Part shown: positions 44,838 through 54,449 of the stretch, in pieces
Layout of the letters: each line of letters begins with the position of its first letter
Numbering within the stretch: position 1 is the first letter of the stretch
From: Desulfobacterales bacterium
Lineage (GTDB): Bacteria > Desulfobacterota > Desulfobulbia > Desulfobulbales > BM004
Length of the DNA stretch: 54,449 nucleotides
Reading direction: 5' to 3'
NCBI GenBank assembly: GCA_021647905.1
Contig: JAKITW010000010.1
Location: forward strand, 1 to 54,449
Program-made: the position numbers and the translations under genes
Notes under the pieces: model-generated
Told to the model about the DNA's origin: nothing
Seen by the model: only the letters and a program-made list of their open reading frames with translations
Databases searched by the model: none

Positions 44838-47800
44838 ATGGACCCCCGCCAACAGCAAGACCCCTTTGATATCATTACCATTACCCCTGCCGACCCTCCA
44901 CCCCCGGCTGAAAGCGGAAAGCCCCCGGTCCGGCAGAGGGGGGTGTTGTCCGGCCGGGTCCGGGTATTGGCCCTTCTGCTGGCTGTTGGCGCGGCCATCT
45001 ATCTACTGGCCGGCTATTTCCTGGTGCCTTACCTCTGCCGGACCTGGCTGGTGGACCGGCTTGGTCAACAATGGGGCTGGAGTGTCACCGTGGCCAGGGC
45101 TGGTTTCAATCCCCTTGATTTGACCCTCCGGCTGGAACAGGGACGGGTCGGCCCGGCGGCCGGCGATGCCCGGGGGAAGGGCGAGCCGTTGTTTACTTTT
45201 GCCCGGCTGGAGCTGGATTTCGAATTGGCCTCCCTGTGGAAACGCGGGCCGGTGGTCAGGGAACTGCTGTTGGACCGCCCCTGCCTGAGGCTGGGGGCTG
45301 ATCATTCGTTCCGGTTCCTGTCCGCGACCCTGAAAAAAAACCTGGTCAAGCTGCTGCTGGGCCGCGGTGGTGACAGCGCCGGGAAGTTTTCCCTGAACAA
45401 TATCATCGTGCACAACGGTTCTGTCCGGTACCATGATCCGCTCACCTCCAGGGCCCATACCCTGGAGGTGAGCGATCTGGTCCTGCCCGCTGTCTCTTCC
45501 ATTGACTACCGGGTTGCCGAGCGCCTGCCCTTCCGGTTCAACGGCAAGATCGACGGCAGCCCGGTGGAGCTTGCCGGCCGGACCGCGGCCAACGGCGTAT
45601 TGGAGCGCCGGCTGCGGTTGACTGCCGAGGATCTCCATCTGCCGGACTATCTTGAGGACCTCTGGCCCGGAGTCCTGCCGAACCTGGTCCAGGGCCGGGC
45701 CGACTGTGATCTGGATCTGCGCTTTTCCTTTGCCGGGGACAACGGGCTGCAGCTCGCGGTCACGGGTTCGATGGAGTTTCGCGGGTTAATGTTTCAGGAT
45801 GATCAGGGCCGGGAGGCGGGCCGGATCAACAGGGGGTCCATGACAATCACGGCCGCGCCGTTGCGCGGCCGTTATCGGATCGAACGACTGGCCCTTGCCG
45901 GCCCGGAACTGCGTGTTACTCGGCAAAAGGACGGCACAATCACGGTTGGCGGGATTATTGTCAACAAGGGCGAAGAATCAACCACCCGGGTTCTCTTGGA
46001 ACAGGCCTTGGTGGAGGACGGCCGGCTTCTTTTTAAAGACCAGGCGGTTGCCAACGGTTTTGCCGACACCTGGGACAGGATCAGCCTCCGGCTCGAGTCC
46101 TCCGGAACCGGCGCGGACCGGGCAGTCTCTGTTGCCGGCAGTGCGAGGAACAGTACCAGTGCCCGGTTGTCCCTGACCGGCAAGCTGACTCCCGCTCCAG
46201 GGGGCGCGGATCTCGGGTTTGTTGTCCAGGATCTGGACCTGAGTTCCCTGCAGCCCTACTGGGCCGCCATTCTCTTTGCCGGCAACCGGGAACTGCGGGT
46301 GAGCAGGGGCCGGGCCCGGGTGAGCGGACAGCTGGTTTTGGGTTCCGATAAAGGCGGGCAGTCTGTCGAAGCACCACTGCGACCGGCGTTTAAGGAGATA
46401 ACCGCAACCCTGGCCGACCTGGTGGTGAGCCGCGGCCGGACCGAGGTGTTGCGGGTGCCGGACCTGGTGGTGAGCGGGGCGGAGATTGATCCCGCCGGGC
46501 AGCGGGTCAGTCTGGGCACGGTGCGCGGCCGCGGCGGCATGCTTTTTTTGAAACGCGACCCCAGGGGGCAATGGCCGGGCAGCGGGTTCTGGAAAAAAAG
46601 GGCTGACCAGGGACCCTCCAGGGAGCCGGCATGGCATGTTTCTGTAAACCACCTTGCCATGGATCAGGCCGAACTCCGGGTGGAGATGGTGACCGGGTCG
46701 GTTGTCAGCGCTGATGAGATATCCCTTGAATATTCCATGGATCCCGGCGCAAGCGGCCGGGGGAGCAAGAAAAACGGCCAACTGCATGGCTCCGCCCGGG
46801 TGGCTGGCAACGGTTGGCTGCGGTTTTCCGGTCCGCTCCGTACGGACCCCTTTACAGCCGAGCTTGTCTGCAACCTGGAGGCGGCGGAACTGGCCCTGCT
46901 TAAGCCGTTGCTCGCGCCCTGGTTTCAAGCCGAGTTCCAGGCCGGCGTTCTGCGGGCATCGGGCACGGTCCGTTTTCCGGAGATGGTTTTCAGCGGCAGC
47001 GCCGGTATCCGCGGAATGAAAGCCGCGGCCGGGTTCGGCGATGGGGAACGCCGGCAGGAGATGCTGCGCTGGCAGGATGGTGTTGCCGAGGGGGTAGAGG
47101 CAGGCCTTGACCCTGCATTCCTGCGGATTAACAGGATAACGGTGGACCGGCCCTGGCTTGCCTGGATCAGGACCGGGCCGGGCCGGTCAAGCCTGACCGG
47201 TTTTTTTGTAAAGAAGGCTGGTCCCTTTTTGTGGAAAACCGCTTCCCCCGGCCTTCGTATCGATGATATCCGGCTGGAGCAGGGTTCCCTTGTTTATGAC
47301 GACCGGACCATGGACCCGGAGCTGAACCTGACCATCAGCGACCTGCACGGCGGGATCACCGGGTTGGAAAGCCGGCCCGATAACCGGGCCCGGTTCTCCT
47401 TGCAGGCACTGGTGGCGGACCAGGCCCCACTCTTCATGGACGGGACTGTCGGGTTTTTCGATCAATCTCCGGCCCTGTCCAGCCTGGTCCGGCTGGATGA
47501 TCTCGACCTGGTCCCGTTTGCCGCCAACCTGGCGGCCCGCCTGGGGTGGGAGGTGCGCCAGGGACGGCTGGCCATGGATACCAGGTACCGCCTGGCCTCG
47601 GGCCGGGTCAAGGCGGATAACTCGTTGCGGATCCGTGGATTCGAGCTTGGCAAACAACTACCCGGCGGCGACCCCGGCCTGCCCCTTACCGTGGCCCTGC
47701 TTACCGACCGGGAGGGCGTGATCAGGCTTGATCTGCCCGTGGCCGGGGCGGTGCACGACCCGGATATATCGTTGCGGAAAAGTCTGGCCCGAATGGTGCG

Positions 47801-48350
47801 CAACCTGGTGGTCAAGACCGTGGTCTCGCCCTTTACCCTGGTGCGGGAGATCTTTGATAACGGCCAGCCGGTTGAGCAGGTATTCTTTGCTTTTGGTTCG
47901 AGCCGGCTCAGCGGTCCGGCCCGGCGGGGGTTGCGGGACCTTGCCCGGCTGCTCGGTCAACGGCCCCGGCTGAACATCGGTATCCGGGGCCTTGCCGACC
48001 AACGCGGGGACCGGGAGGCGATTCTGGCGCTGCGTGAGCGCGAGGCGGCCCGGCAACGGCTGGAGGCCGAGTTGCGGATATCCGAGGCCATCACCAGAAA
48101 ATACGGCCAGGAGGAGATCGGTCCGCCCGGTCCCATTGCCTTGCAACCGGAGCGGGAAAAGACCGCGCCCACGGTGACGGACAGGGAGTTGAAGGAACTG
48201 GCCCGGCAACGCGGTCTTGCGGCTGGCCGCTATCTGCGCGAGGAACTCGGGGTGAGCGCGGACCGGCTCCTGGAACTGGCCCCGGAGCTGGTGCCTGATA
48301 CTGCTGCCGGCCGACCCGGCAACCGGGTCTGTTTTGTGCCTGACAGGTGA
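44838..48350 (+). CDS. Large DUF748/AsmA-like envelope protein
   Basis: A 1170-residue protein. A cytoplasmic proline-rich start (PADPPPPAESGKPP) and one transmembrane helix (about 41-62) lead into a very large periplasmic region of DUF748/AsmA-like beta structure. The C-terminal part (from about 1000) includes an OmpA-like stretch (VFFAFGSSRLSGPARRGLRDLA) and a charged helical end. Proteins of this group are proposed to bridge the periplasm for phospholipid transport or outer-membrane assembly. It stands alone, convergent with recD, with 13 bp between the stops. Confidence 0.88.
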   Translation: MDPRQQQDPFDIITITPADPPPPAESGKPPVRQRGVLSGRVRVLALLLAVGAAIYLLAGYFLVPYLCRTWLVDRLGQQWGWSVTVARAGFNPLDLTLRLEQGRVGPAAGDARGKGEPLFTFARLELDFELASLWKRGPVVRELLLDRPCLRLGADHSFRFLSATLKKNLVKLLLGRGGDSAGKFSLNNIIVHNGSVRYHDPLTSRAHTLEVSDLVLPAVSSIDYRVAERLPFRFNGKIDGSPVELAGRTAANGVLERRLRLTAEDLHLPDYLEDLWPGVLPNLVQGRADCDLDLRFSFAGDNGLQLAVTGSMEFRGLMFQDDQGREAGRINRGSMTITAAPLRGRYRIERLALAGPELRVTRQKDGTITVGGIIVNKGEESTTRVLLEQALVEDGRLLFKDQAVANGFADTWDRISLRLESSGTGADRAVSVAGSARNSTSARLSLTGKLTPAPGGADLGFVVQDLDLSSLQPYWAAILFAGNRELRVSRGRARVSGQLVLGSDKGGQSVEAPLRPAFKEITATLADLVVSRGRTEVLRVPDLVVSGAEIDPAGQRVSLGTVRGRGGMLFLKRDPRGQWPGSGFWKKRADQGPSREPAWHVSVNHLAMDQAELRVEMVTGSVVSADEISLEYSMDPGASGRGSKKNGQLHGSARVAGNGWLRFSGPLRTDPFTAELVCNLEAAELALLKPLLAPWFQAEFQAGVLRASGTVRFPEMVFSGSAGIRGMKAAAGFGDGERRQEMLRWQDGVAEGVEAGLDPAFLRINRITVDRPWLAWIRTGPGRSSLTGFFVKKAGPFLWKTASPGLRIDDIRLEQGSLVYDDRTMDPELNLTISDLHGGITGLESRPDNRARFSLQALVADQAPLFMDGTVGFFDQSPALSSLVRLDDLDLVPFAANLAARLGWEVRQGRLAMDTRYRLASGRVKADNSLRIRGFELGKQLPGGDPGLPLTVALLTDREGVIRLDLPVAGAVHDPDISLRKSLARMVRNLVVKTVVSPFTLVREIFDNGQPVEQVFFAFGSSRLSGPARRGLRDLARLLGQRPRLNIGIRGLADQRGDREAILALREREAARQRLEAELRISEAITRKYGQEEIGPPGPIALQPEREKTAPTVTDRELKELARQRGLAAGRYLREELGVSADRLLELAPELVPDTAAGRPGNRVCFVPDR

Positions 48351-48397
48351 CCCCTGCCCCCTGTTATCTGTTTCCTGTTTCCTGTCCCCTGTCTTCC
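48349..48397 (+). repeat. Heptamer array overlapping the 3' end of recD
   Basis: Units of the types CCCCTGC, CCTGTTT and CCCCTGT, seven bases each. It lies in the DUF748-recD convergent gap and extends into the last codons of recD, where it encodes the end RGQETGNR before the stop. Confidence 0.75.
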
Positions 48398-50280
48398 CAC
48401 AGGGCGTCCATCAGCCCGGAGTCCCTGGTGATGGGCGAGGCGATGGTCGCCCTGAGCACCTCTTCCGTGGCCCACAGTTCAATCGCGTTCTTTGCCCGGG
48501 TCAGGGCGGTATAAAGGAGTTCCCGGGTGAGTACCGGCGACATGGCCGGGGGCAGGATCAGCAGGATCCGGTCGAATTCCGAACCCTGACTCTTATGGAC
48601 CGTGATCGCATGGACGGTCTCATGGGAGGGCAGATGACCGGGCGACAGGGTGCGGATCGTGCCGTCCGGGTTCTGGAAAAAGGCCCGCAGCCGGTCGCGG
48701 TTCCCGGGGTCTGGAAGCAGGATCCCGGTGTCGCCGTTGAACAGGCCGGTTCTATAGTCGTTTCTGGTGATCATCAGCGGCTGGCCGCAATAATGCGGCC
48801 CGGCCGGGCTGCTGTTGCCGGAATCGTCCGGCCGGGGAATGAGTCCGGCCCGGGCAAGGTGTTTTTCAACCAGGGCGTTGATTGCCAGGACCCCGTATGG
48901 ACCGTGCCGCAGGGCGCAGAGGATCCGGAACCGGCCCAGCGCGGCAAAGGCCTCTTCCGGCGAGTCGCAGCGGAGAAAATCCAGCCCTTGCCGGTCCAGC
49001 CGCCGGCCCAGTTCCCTGCCCATCTCGCTTGCATCCGGGACCGGCTGCCAGCTGATGTCCGCCAGGTCGTGTTGTTGCAGGGCCTTGATAAGGCCATCGG
49101 CATCGTTGTGACGGACAGCGCTGCTTACCCGGCGGATGCCGCTTTTTTCCCGGAAGCGGAAGCTCTTCCGCAGCTCGACCATGGTGTCTGCCAGGGGGCC
49201 GACCACCTGATCCTGCCGGTTTTCAGGCAGCCGGTTGCTGGTCAGGGCGGTGACCAGGTCGCGGAACCCGGTGCTGAACGACCCGAGCGCGGCCGGGTGG
49301 CAGATATCGCCCAGGATGGAGCCGGGCTCCACCGAGGAGAGCTGGTCGCGGTCGCCCAGGAGAATCAACCGGCCCTTGGCAGGCAGGGCCCGGACCAGCC
49401 TGGCCATCAAGGGCAGGTCCACCATCGAGGCCTCGTCCACCACCACCAGATCGGCGGACAGGGTGTCGCCTTTGGAGCGATATATGCCGTGCCTGGAGGC
49501 GAGCAGCCGGTGGATGGTCATTGCCCGGTCCGGTATGGCGGCAATGATCTCCGGATCATTGCCCATGGCGGCCCGGGCCCGGGTGATCGCCTCCTGCAGC
49601 CGGGCCGCGGCCTTGCCAGTGGGCGCGGCCAGGAGAATTTTTGGCAATGATGGCAGACTCTGCTGGCAGATAAGGGCCAGGATCCGGGCCACGGTGGAGG
49701 TCTTGCCGGTTCCCGGACCGCCGGTGACCACGGCAAAGGGGCAGGTCACCGCAACAATGGCGGCGATTTTCCGCCAGTCGATTCCGGCCGGGGAGGAAGA
49801 TTCCGGGAAGAGCCGGGCCAGGTCCCGGGCGAGTTTGTCAAGATCGACCGGGAGACGGTCCCGGCTGCGGGCGAGGATCCAGTCGGCCACGGTTTTTTCG
49901 TATTCCCAGAACCGGTGGAGATAAAGCCGGTCCTGGGGAGAGAGGATCAGCGGGGTCTGTTCACCGGGCCGGCCCACCACTCCGCTGTGCAGGAGCTGTT
50001 CCCGCCAGGAGGACAGTTCCGGACAGCGGATCGTGGCCGGCGATTGTTGATCATCAGCCCCGGTGATTGACGGGGAGAGCGGCCGGCCGGCCGCAGCGGC
50101 CAGGTCGAGACAGATGTGGCCGGCCGCGGTCCGGATGCTGACCAGGGCCGCGGCCAGCTCAAGTTCCGGCCCTGGTTTTGTGGCCAACCGGTTGATAAAC
50201 CCGGCAAAATGTCCGGCAAGACCGCTGTGGAAATGGCCTGGATCAAGTTGCGCGCCGGGGTGTGATCGGGATCGGCTCAT
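48364..50280 (-). CDS. recD: Exodeoxyribonuclease V alpha subunit
   Basis: RecD, 638 residues, the 5'-3' helicase subunit of RecBCD. Walker A is TGGPGTGKTST (about 182-192). Other motifs are VVDEASMVDLPLM, LLGDRDQLSSVEPG and the C-terminal helicase motif VHAITVHKSQGSEFDRI followed by LLYTALTRAK. The normal C terminus ends near ALTRAKNAIELW; the last eight residues come from a heptamer repeat. The start overlaps the recB stop by 4 bp. Confidence 0.95.
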   Translation of the reverse strand: MSRSRSHPGAQLDPGHFHSGLAGHFAGFINRLATKPGPELELAAALVSIRTAAGHICLDLAAAAGRPLSPSITGADDQQSPATIRCPELSSWREQLLHSGVVGRPGEQTPLILSPQDRLYLHRFWEYEKTVADWILARSRDRLPVDLDKLARDLARLFPESSSPAGIDWRKIAAIVAVTCPFAVVTGGPGTGKTSTVARILALICQQSLPSLPKILLAAPTGKAAARLQEAITRARAAMGNDPEIIAAIPDRAMTIHRLLASRHGIYRSKGDTLSADLVVVDEASMVDLPLMARLVRALPAKGRLILLGDRDQLSSVEPGSILGDICHPAALGSFSTGFRDLVTALTSNRLPENRQDQVVGPLADTMVELRKSFRFREKSGIRRVSSAVRHNDADGLIKALQQHDLADISWQPVPDASEMGRELGRRLDRQGLDFLRCDSPEEAFAALGRFRILCALRHGPYGVLAINALVEKHLARAGLIPRPDDSGNSSPAGPHYCGQPLMITRNDYRTGLFNGDTGILLPDPGNRDRLRAFFQNPDGTIRTLSPGHLPSHETVHAITVHKSQGSEFDRILLILPPAMSPVLTRELLYTALTRAKNAIELWATEEVLRATIASPITRDSGLMDALWEDRGQETGNR

Positions 50281-53200
50281 TGTTGCTCCCCCTGCTCCGG
50301 GACCAGGGCCGCGGCCAGCCGGCTGATCAACTCCTCCCTTGGCCGGTCCTGGAATATTCCGTAGTCAGCCCCATGGTCAGGATCGATTCCCCGGAGGAAG
50401 AGATAAAAAACATCTCCGAAATGGCGGGCAAAGCTATAGCCGGGAAGCCGGGCGTTAAGATACTGGTGCAGGGCCACCCCGTAGAGATGATACTGCAGGG
50501 TGTAGAGTTCCCCGGCCATCACCTGGTCCAGTTGGTCCCGGTGATAGGCCTCGATCCGGTTGCCCAGGAGGTTCGATTTCCAGTCCACCAGGTAGTAGCG
50601 GCCCTGGTACTCGAAAACCAGGTCGATGAATCCCTTGAGAAAGCCCCGGGTCGGGGCGAAATCGAGTCGGTCCAGTTCGGGCATCGGCCGGCCGCAATCC
50701 TTGAATGCGCGCTCCAGCCGGGCCGTGGTAAGGGGTGACAGGGGGAAGGTGAACTCCAGTTCGTTGAGGCGCGCGCTGGGGTCGATCCCGGCCAGGGTGA
50801 GTATTTTCGTCCCGTCCGGGGTGGTGGCCGGCAAGGGGAGATGGACGAGCCGGTCGAGCAGGGCGATGATCGTCCGGTCCCAGGCCGGATCAAAGCCGTG
50901 TTGATCCAGGCTCTCCTGGATTGACTCGGGCAAGGGTGGCCGGGTGAAGTCGAGCTGTTCCAGCAGGGAATGGAAAAAGATACCAGCCCTGGTCCCGGCT
51001 GGAAAGGAGAAGATATCCCGCAACGATGGCCGGGTTCCGGAAACCGGAATCGGGCTGGTCCGGCGGTCCGGCGCCAATGGTTCGGCGGTCCGGTGATGGC
51101 CGGCGATCAGCCCGGAAAAACTGGTGATCTTCCGGCCCGCGGCCAGGGGCGTGGCAAGGCGGGCCACCTCGAGTTGCCGCGACTTTATCGGTGCCGGGCA
51201 ATACTGCTCCCCTGACCCGTCCGGAGGGGCGGCCAGGGAAATCGCCCCCGGCGCTGCAACCGCAAGCGCGTCCAGATCGTCCAGCAGCTCGCTGTCGGTC
51301 GCGGCCCGCACCCGGGCCGCGATTGCTCCCGGGTCCGGCTCTCCGGGCGAGCCGGGCGGCTGGTGCAGGAGATAGGCGGCCGCCGAGGTGTCGGCGCCCT
51401 TAAAGGCGCCCCAGGCAAGATAGCAGCAACTTCTGGCCCGGGTAAGGGCCACATAAAAAAGACGCAGGTTTTCCGCCAGTTCCTCCTGTTCGGCCAGTTC
51501 CCGGTGCTGCTCCAGTCGGGACGAGCCGAGATCCAGAACCAGCCGGGAACGGTTGTCGGCACCGGACATATGAAAGGCGGCCTCGGATCCTTTCTCCCTG
51601 GTCCCTTCCCAGGAAAAGGGGCAGAAGAGCACCGGATACTCGAGCCCCTTGGCCTTATGGATGGTGACGACCCGGACACAGCGGCTGTCGCTTTCCAGCC
51701 GTAACTGGTGCTCTTGGTCATCGGCATCCTGGCGCAGCCGTTGGTCCAGGGCGTGAAGCAGACCGGAGATGCCCAGTTTCTTTTCAATGGCCAGTTGATC
51801 CAGCACCTCGGCCAGATGGAGAAAGTTGGTCAGCCGCCGTTCGCCGTCCGGGAAACCAAGCAGCCGGGCCCGGAGCTGGTGTTGGGCCAGAAAGTAACGG
51901 AACATGGCCAGCAGTCCGTTCTGTTGCCAGAGTTCACGGGCCGCAACGAACCAATCGAACCACTCTTCTCCGGCCGGGTCATGACCTTCGGCCATCTCCA
52001 GGATGCGTTCGCCGGCAATCCCCATCAGTTCGGTGGCCAGGGCCGCCTGGAGTGCGGCCCGGTCGGCCGGCGTCCCCATGGCCCTGAGGATAAGCGCCAT
52101 TTCCCAGGCCTCGTTGGAAGCGAACAGGCTTTCCGTGCTGTGGAGGACACAGGGAACCCGGCGGTCGATCAGGCTGTTCCGGACCAGCCGGGCCTCGTGG
52201 TTGGTGCGGACCAGGATGGCGATATCCGCCGGGGTCAACGGCTGCCCGGAGATTTCAGCCCGGCCCTGGGCGCCCAGGTTGAGCAGCCGGACTATTTCAT
52301 CGCCAATCGCCCGCAGGAGCCGTTGCCTGGCCAGGGCCTTGGTCATCGGTTTGCTGGTCTCCTGGTCGCGGTGGAAGAACCAGAGGGTAAAGGGCGGCGC
52401 GGGTTGTCCGTTGATTAGCAGTTCTTTCCGGCGATCCCGGGCCTGGCCGGCGGCCACCGGATTAAAGATGATCTCGTTCAGGATAAAAGGGGCCCGGGGT
52501 CGAGCGAAAATAGCGTTTACCGCGGTAATCAGTCCGGGAGTTGAGCGGTAGTTGGTGGCCAGGGTATAGCAGGATTCCGGCCTGGCCAGGGAGGCGGCCG
52601 CATCGATATAGGTAAAGACGTCCGCGCCCCGGAAACTGTAGATCGCCTGCTTGGGATCGCCGATCAGATAGAGCAGCGCCTGGTCGCGGTTCTGGTAGAT
52701 CCGCTGGAATATATCATACTGGACCGGGTCGGTATCCTGGAACTCGTCGATCAGTCCGGCTGGATATTTGCGGGCGATTCTTCCGGCCAGTTCCCGGCCG
52801 GTCGAACCGGTAAGTCCCTGTTGCAGCCGGGTCAGGAGGTCGTCAAAGGAGAGAAGGTTGCGGAGTCCCTTGCGGCGGGCAAGCTCGGGCCGGAGTCCGG
52901 CAAGTAACTCGGCCTTCAGGCTGACCAGGGTCCGGTTGAAGGAATCGGCCAGTTCATTGTCTGCCAGGCGCAGTTCCTGGCAGAGGTCGAAAAAGACGTG
53001 GGCCAGCGGCGGGTGGCTGGATTTCATCGATTGGCTGATCTCGCTGGTTGTGAACTTCTCAAACCCGGAGAACAGGCCAGGGGCCGGCCGGCCGGTTGCC
53101 ACCAGCCGGTCCATGGCCGTCAGCCAGTTGGGTACCATGTTTTTTCTGTAACGGTTCCGGTTCAGACCGGGATGATGGAGCAGAAATTCGGCCACCTGCT

Positions 53201-53894
53201 CCCGGGCCCGGGGCCAGGCCCGGCACATTGCGGTAAAGGCGGATTTGAAACGATCCTCACCTGCTGCGAGCCGGGTCGATATCTCCGGGTCGGGGTTGGG
53301 GAGCACCTCCTGGTAGGACCGGTGCAGGTGCGGCCTGACAAACCGGAGCAGGGTTTCGGGCTGCAGCCTGGTGTTGCGGAGGAAGTCGATAAAAAGTCCG
53401 CCCCCGGGGTAAAAGCGCTGGCGCCAGAAATCCTCGACAATCTCGCGGATCAGCTCCTCCTCGCTGGTGATCAACCGGGCATCGAAAAGGGCGCCGCTCT
53501 CAAGGCCGAACTCAACCAGCATCCGCTGGCAGAAGCCGTGGATGGTATGGATCACCGCCTGATCGAAGTTGCGCAGGGCGCTGGTGAGAAGTTGCCGGGC
53601 CCGTTCCGGTCCGCCGGTAAAGTTCCGGCTCAGCCGGCAGAGGAGCGGATCATTGTTTTCATACCCCTTGAACACCTGTAGAAGCTCCTGGATTCTGGTC
53701 CGGATCTTTTCGCGCAACTCCTCGGTGGCCGCCTCGGTGTAGGTGACCACCAGGATCTGTTCAATGGGCAGTTCCTTTTCCAGAAGCAGCCGGAGAACCA
53801 GGCCGCAGATGGTATAGGTCTTGCCGGTCCCGGCACTGGCCTCGATCAGGGTGATGCCGGACAGGGGGATGGTGGGGATGTCGCAGTGTTGCAT
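50277..53894 (-). CDS. recB: Exodeoxyribonuclease V beta subunit
   Basis: RecB, 1205 residues from this start, is the 3'-5' helicase-nuclease of RecBCD. The UvrD-like helicase has Walker A ASAGTGKTYTI near the N terminus, VVTYTEAATEELREKI, and LIDEFQDTDPVQYDIF. Late motifs are VRVVTIHKAKGLEYPVLF and VALTRARSCCYLAW. The C-terminal PD-(D/E)XK nuclease has YYLVDWKSNLLG. The frame is open to 54077, but the conserved start is this ATG, with GAGGG just upstream. recD follows with a 4-bp overlap. recC is not in the window; beyond the 280-bp gap upstream lies repeat R3. Confidence 0.95.
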   Translation of the reverse strand: MQHCDIPTIPLSGITLIEASAGTGKTYTICGLVLRLLLEKELPIEQILVVTYTEAATEELREKIRTRIQELLQVFKGYENNDPLLCRLSRNFTGGPERARQLLTSALRNFDQAVIHTIHGFCQRMLVEFGLESGALFDARLITSEEELIREIVEDFWRQRFYPGGGLFIDFLRNTRLQPETLLRFVRPHLHRSYQEVLPNPDPEISTRLAAGEDRFKSAFTAMCRAWPRAREQVAEFLLHHPGLNRNRYRKNMVPNWLTAMDRLVATGRPAPGLFSGFEKFTTSEISQSMKSSHPPLAHVFFDLCQELRLADNELADSFNRTLVSLKAELLAGLRPELARRKGLRNLLSFDDLLTRLQQGLTGSTGRELAGRIARKYPAGLIDEFQDTDPVQYDIFQRIYQNRDQALLYLIGDPKQAIYSFRGADVFTYIDAAASLARPESCYTLATNYRSTPGLITAVNAIFARPRAPFILNEIIFNPVAAGQARDRRKELLINGQPAPPFTLWFFHRDQETSKPMTKALARQRLLRAIGDEIVRLLNLGAQGRAEISGQPLTPADIAILVRTNHEARLVRNSLIDRRVPCVLHSTESLFASNEAWEMALILRAMGTPADRAALQAALATELMGIAGERILEMAEGHDPAGEEWFDWFVAARELWQQNGLLAMFRYFLAQHQLRARLLGFPDGERRLTNFLHLAEVLDQLAIEKKLGISGLLHALDQRLRQDADDQEHQLRLESDSRCVRVVTIHKAKGLEYPVLFCPFSWEGTREKGSEAAFHMSGADNRSRLVLDLGSSRLEQHRELAEQEELAENLRLFYVALTRARSCCYLAWGAFKGADTSAAAYLLHQPPGSPGEPDPGAIAARVRAATDSELLDDLDALAVAAPGAISLAAPPDGSGEQYCPAPIKSRQLEVARLATPLAAGRKITSFSGLIAGHHRTAEPLAPDRRTSPIPVSGTRPSLRDIFSFPAGTRAGIFFHSLLEQLDFTRPPLPESIQESLDQHGFDPAWDRTIIALLDRLVHLPLPATTPDGTKILTLAGIDPSARLNELEFTFPLSPLTTARLERAFKDCGRPMPELDRLDFAPTRGFLKGFIDLVFEYQGRYYLVDWKSNLLGNRIEAYHRDQLDQVMAGELYTLQYHLYGVALHQYLNARLPGYSFARHFGDVFYLFLRGIDPDHGADYGIFQDRPREELISRLAAALVPEQGEQQ

Positions 53895-54174
53895 GGCCCT
53901 CTTTTTCGGGTCAATGGGGTCTGAAACAGGGGCGTTAGCGACCGTTCCGGATCTGGAGGCTGAGATCTTACATAGCAGCGCATGACGCCGGGCGCAAGGG
54001 GAAAAGAGAGATGCCGCGGTAATGGCGCCGGATCCGGCCGGCTGAAACGGACAAGGAAAAAAATCAACATTGATCACGGCGGTTACTTGATCTCATCGGC
54101 AAAACCTCGTACTCTCCTGTTGCCGCTTTGGAAATGATATTACAATGACTCCGGTTCATTTGCATTGATGGTTT
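53895..54174. other. Gene-free stretch upstream of recB
   Basis: The region carries no convincing gene. Upstream codons of the recB frame remain open to 54077 but lack family similarity. No clear promoter was found. Confidence 0.45.
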
Positions 54175-54449
54175 GTAAGATTTCGGTAAACCCCGTACGT
54201 TTGAGGTTGGACCGGGAAAGGGGTTTTCTTATACCGAACGGTGTAGCGGACCCTGAGCCGCGGCCGTGACGGCAAAAGCGGAAATTGAAACAACTTCGGC
54301 AGGACATGCTTATGGATTCCGAATCGCCGCCGCGGCGAAGCGAGTTCCTGCTTGATAGCCTGTTTATGAACAGCCAGCCCTTCTCAATGGAGCGGCCGTT
54401 GGTAGAAGAAGACCCCTTTCCCGACAGGAGGGGTTTACTGAATGTTTAC
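54175..54449 (-). repeat. 276-bp MITE-like element, copy R3, ending the window
   Basis: The third copy, inverted relative to R1 and R2 and one base shorter (one C fewer near the GTAAACATTC end). Its terminal base is exactly the last base of the window. The flank on the inner side is GATGGTTT (54167-54174), which would be one half of an 8-bp target duplication. Confidence 0.85.

Overview
The window reads as chromosomal core sequence from a GC-rich Gram-negative anaerobe, most likely a deltaproteobacterium (Desulfobacterota; a Desulfobulbales-type sulfate reducer or relative is my best guess). This rests on inference from gene content: a small dicluster-type ferredoxin with an Asp replacing one cluster ligand, cobyrinate diamide synthase, RecBD, a TolC/RND pump, an AsmA-like DUF748 envelope protein, and a c-di-AMP operon of cdaA, a YbbR gene and glmM. 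No 16S gene or other decisive taxonomic marker is present.

Layout. 0-6.5 kb: lemA, uvrB, a DUF374 acyltransferase, cobyrinate a,c-diamide synthase, a small Cys-containing protein and a ferredoxin with its own terminator. 6.6-15 kb: a membrane protein coupled to alr, then argS, a short anchor-only ORF, an N-acetylglutamate-synthase-like GNAT, secA and argJ. 15-21 kb (minus strand): kamA family, tandem Usp protein, transglutaminase-like protein, ABC ATPase and ABC-2 permease. 21-26 kb: an RCK potassium channel, a cold-shock protein, tRNA-Leu(UAA), tatC split by a frameshift, a class II aldolase, and a MetH-activation-domain remnant. 26-32 kb: an RND/MFP/short-TolC operon divergent from a TetR regulator, then a SpoIIAA-like protein. 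32.6-39 kb: a copper P-type ATPase behind a MerR-type promoter, an IspH-UbiA fusion, ftsY and a DjlA-like co-chaperone. 39-54 kb: an S41 protease, glmM-cdaR-cdaA, a large DUF748 protein, recD and recB.

The most notable content lies between the genes. I see three families of small transposon-like repeats without any transposase. (i) A 276-bp element in three copies, two of which form the exact ends of the window; the internal copy is flanked by a perfect 8-bp direct repeat and its tips are 5'-GTAA, as in the IS66 family. (ii) A 154-bp element in three copies, also with GTAA tips, one flanked by a 7/8 direct repeat. (iii) A 101-bp element in three copies, each flanked by 6-7 bp A/T-rich direct repeats, two inserted on the stop codon of the preceding gene. 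There are also at least six arrays of degenerate 7-bp tandem repeats, similar in kind to cyanobacterial STRR sequences. They sit at gene edges: at the start codons of uvrB and cbiA, and in the last codons of recD.

No CRISPR array, prophage, intact insertion sequence or recognisable defence island is present. I did not find a clear new multi-gene system. The best candidates for something undescribed are the non-autonomous element families with the heptamer arrays, the IspH-UbiA fusion with a degenerate first Asp motif, the T9 frameshift in tatC, and the single-repeat TolC-like protein.
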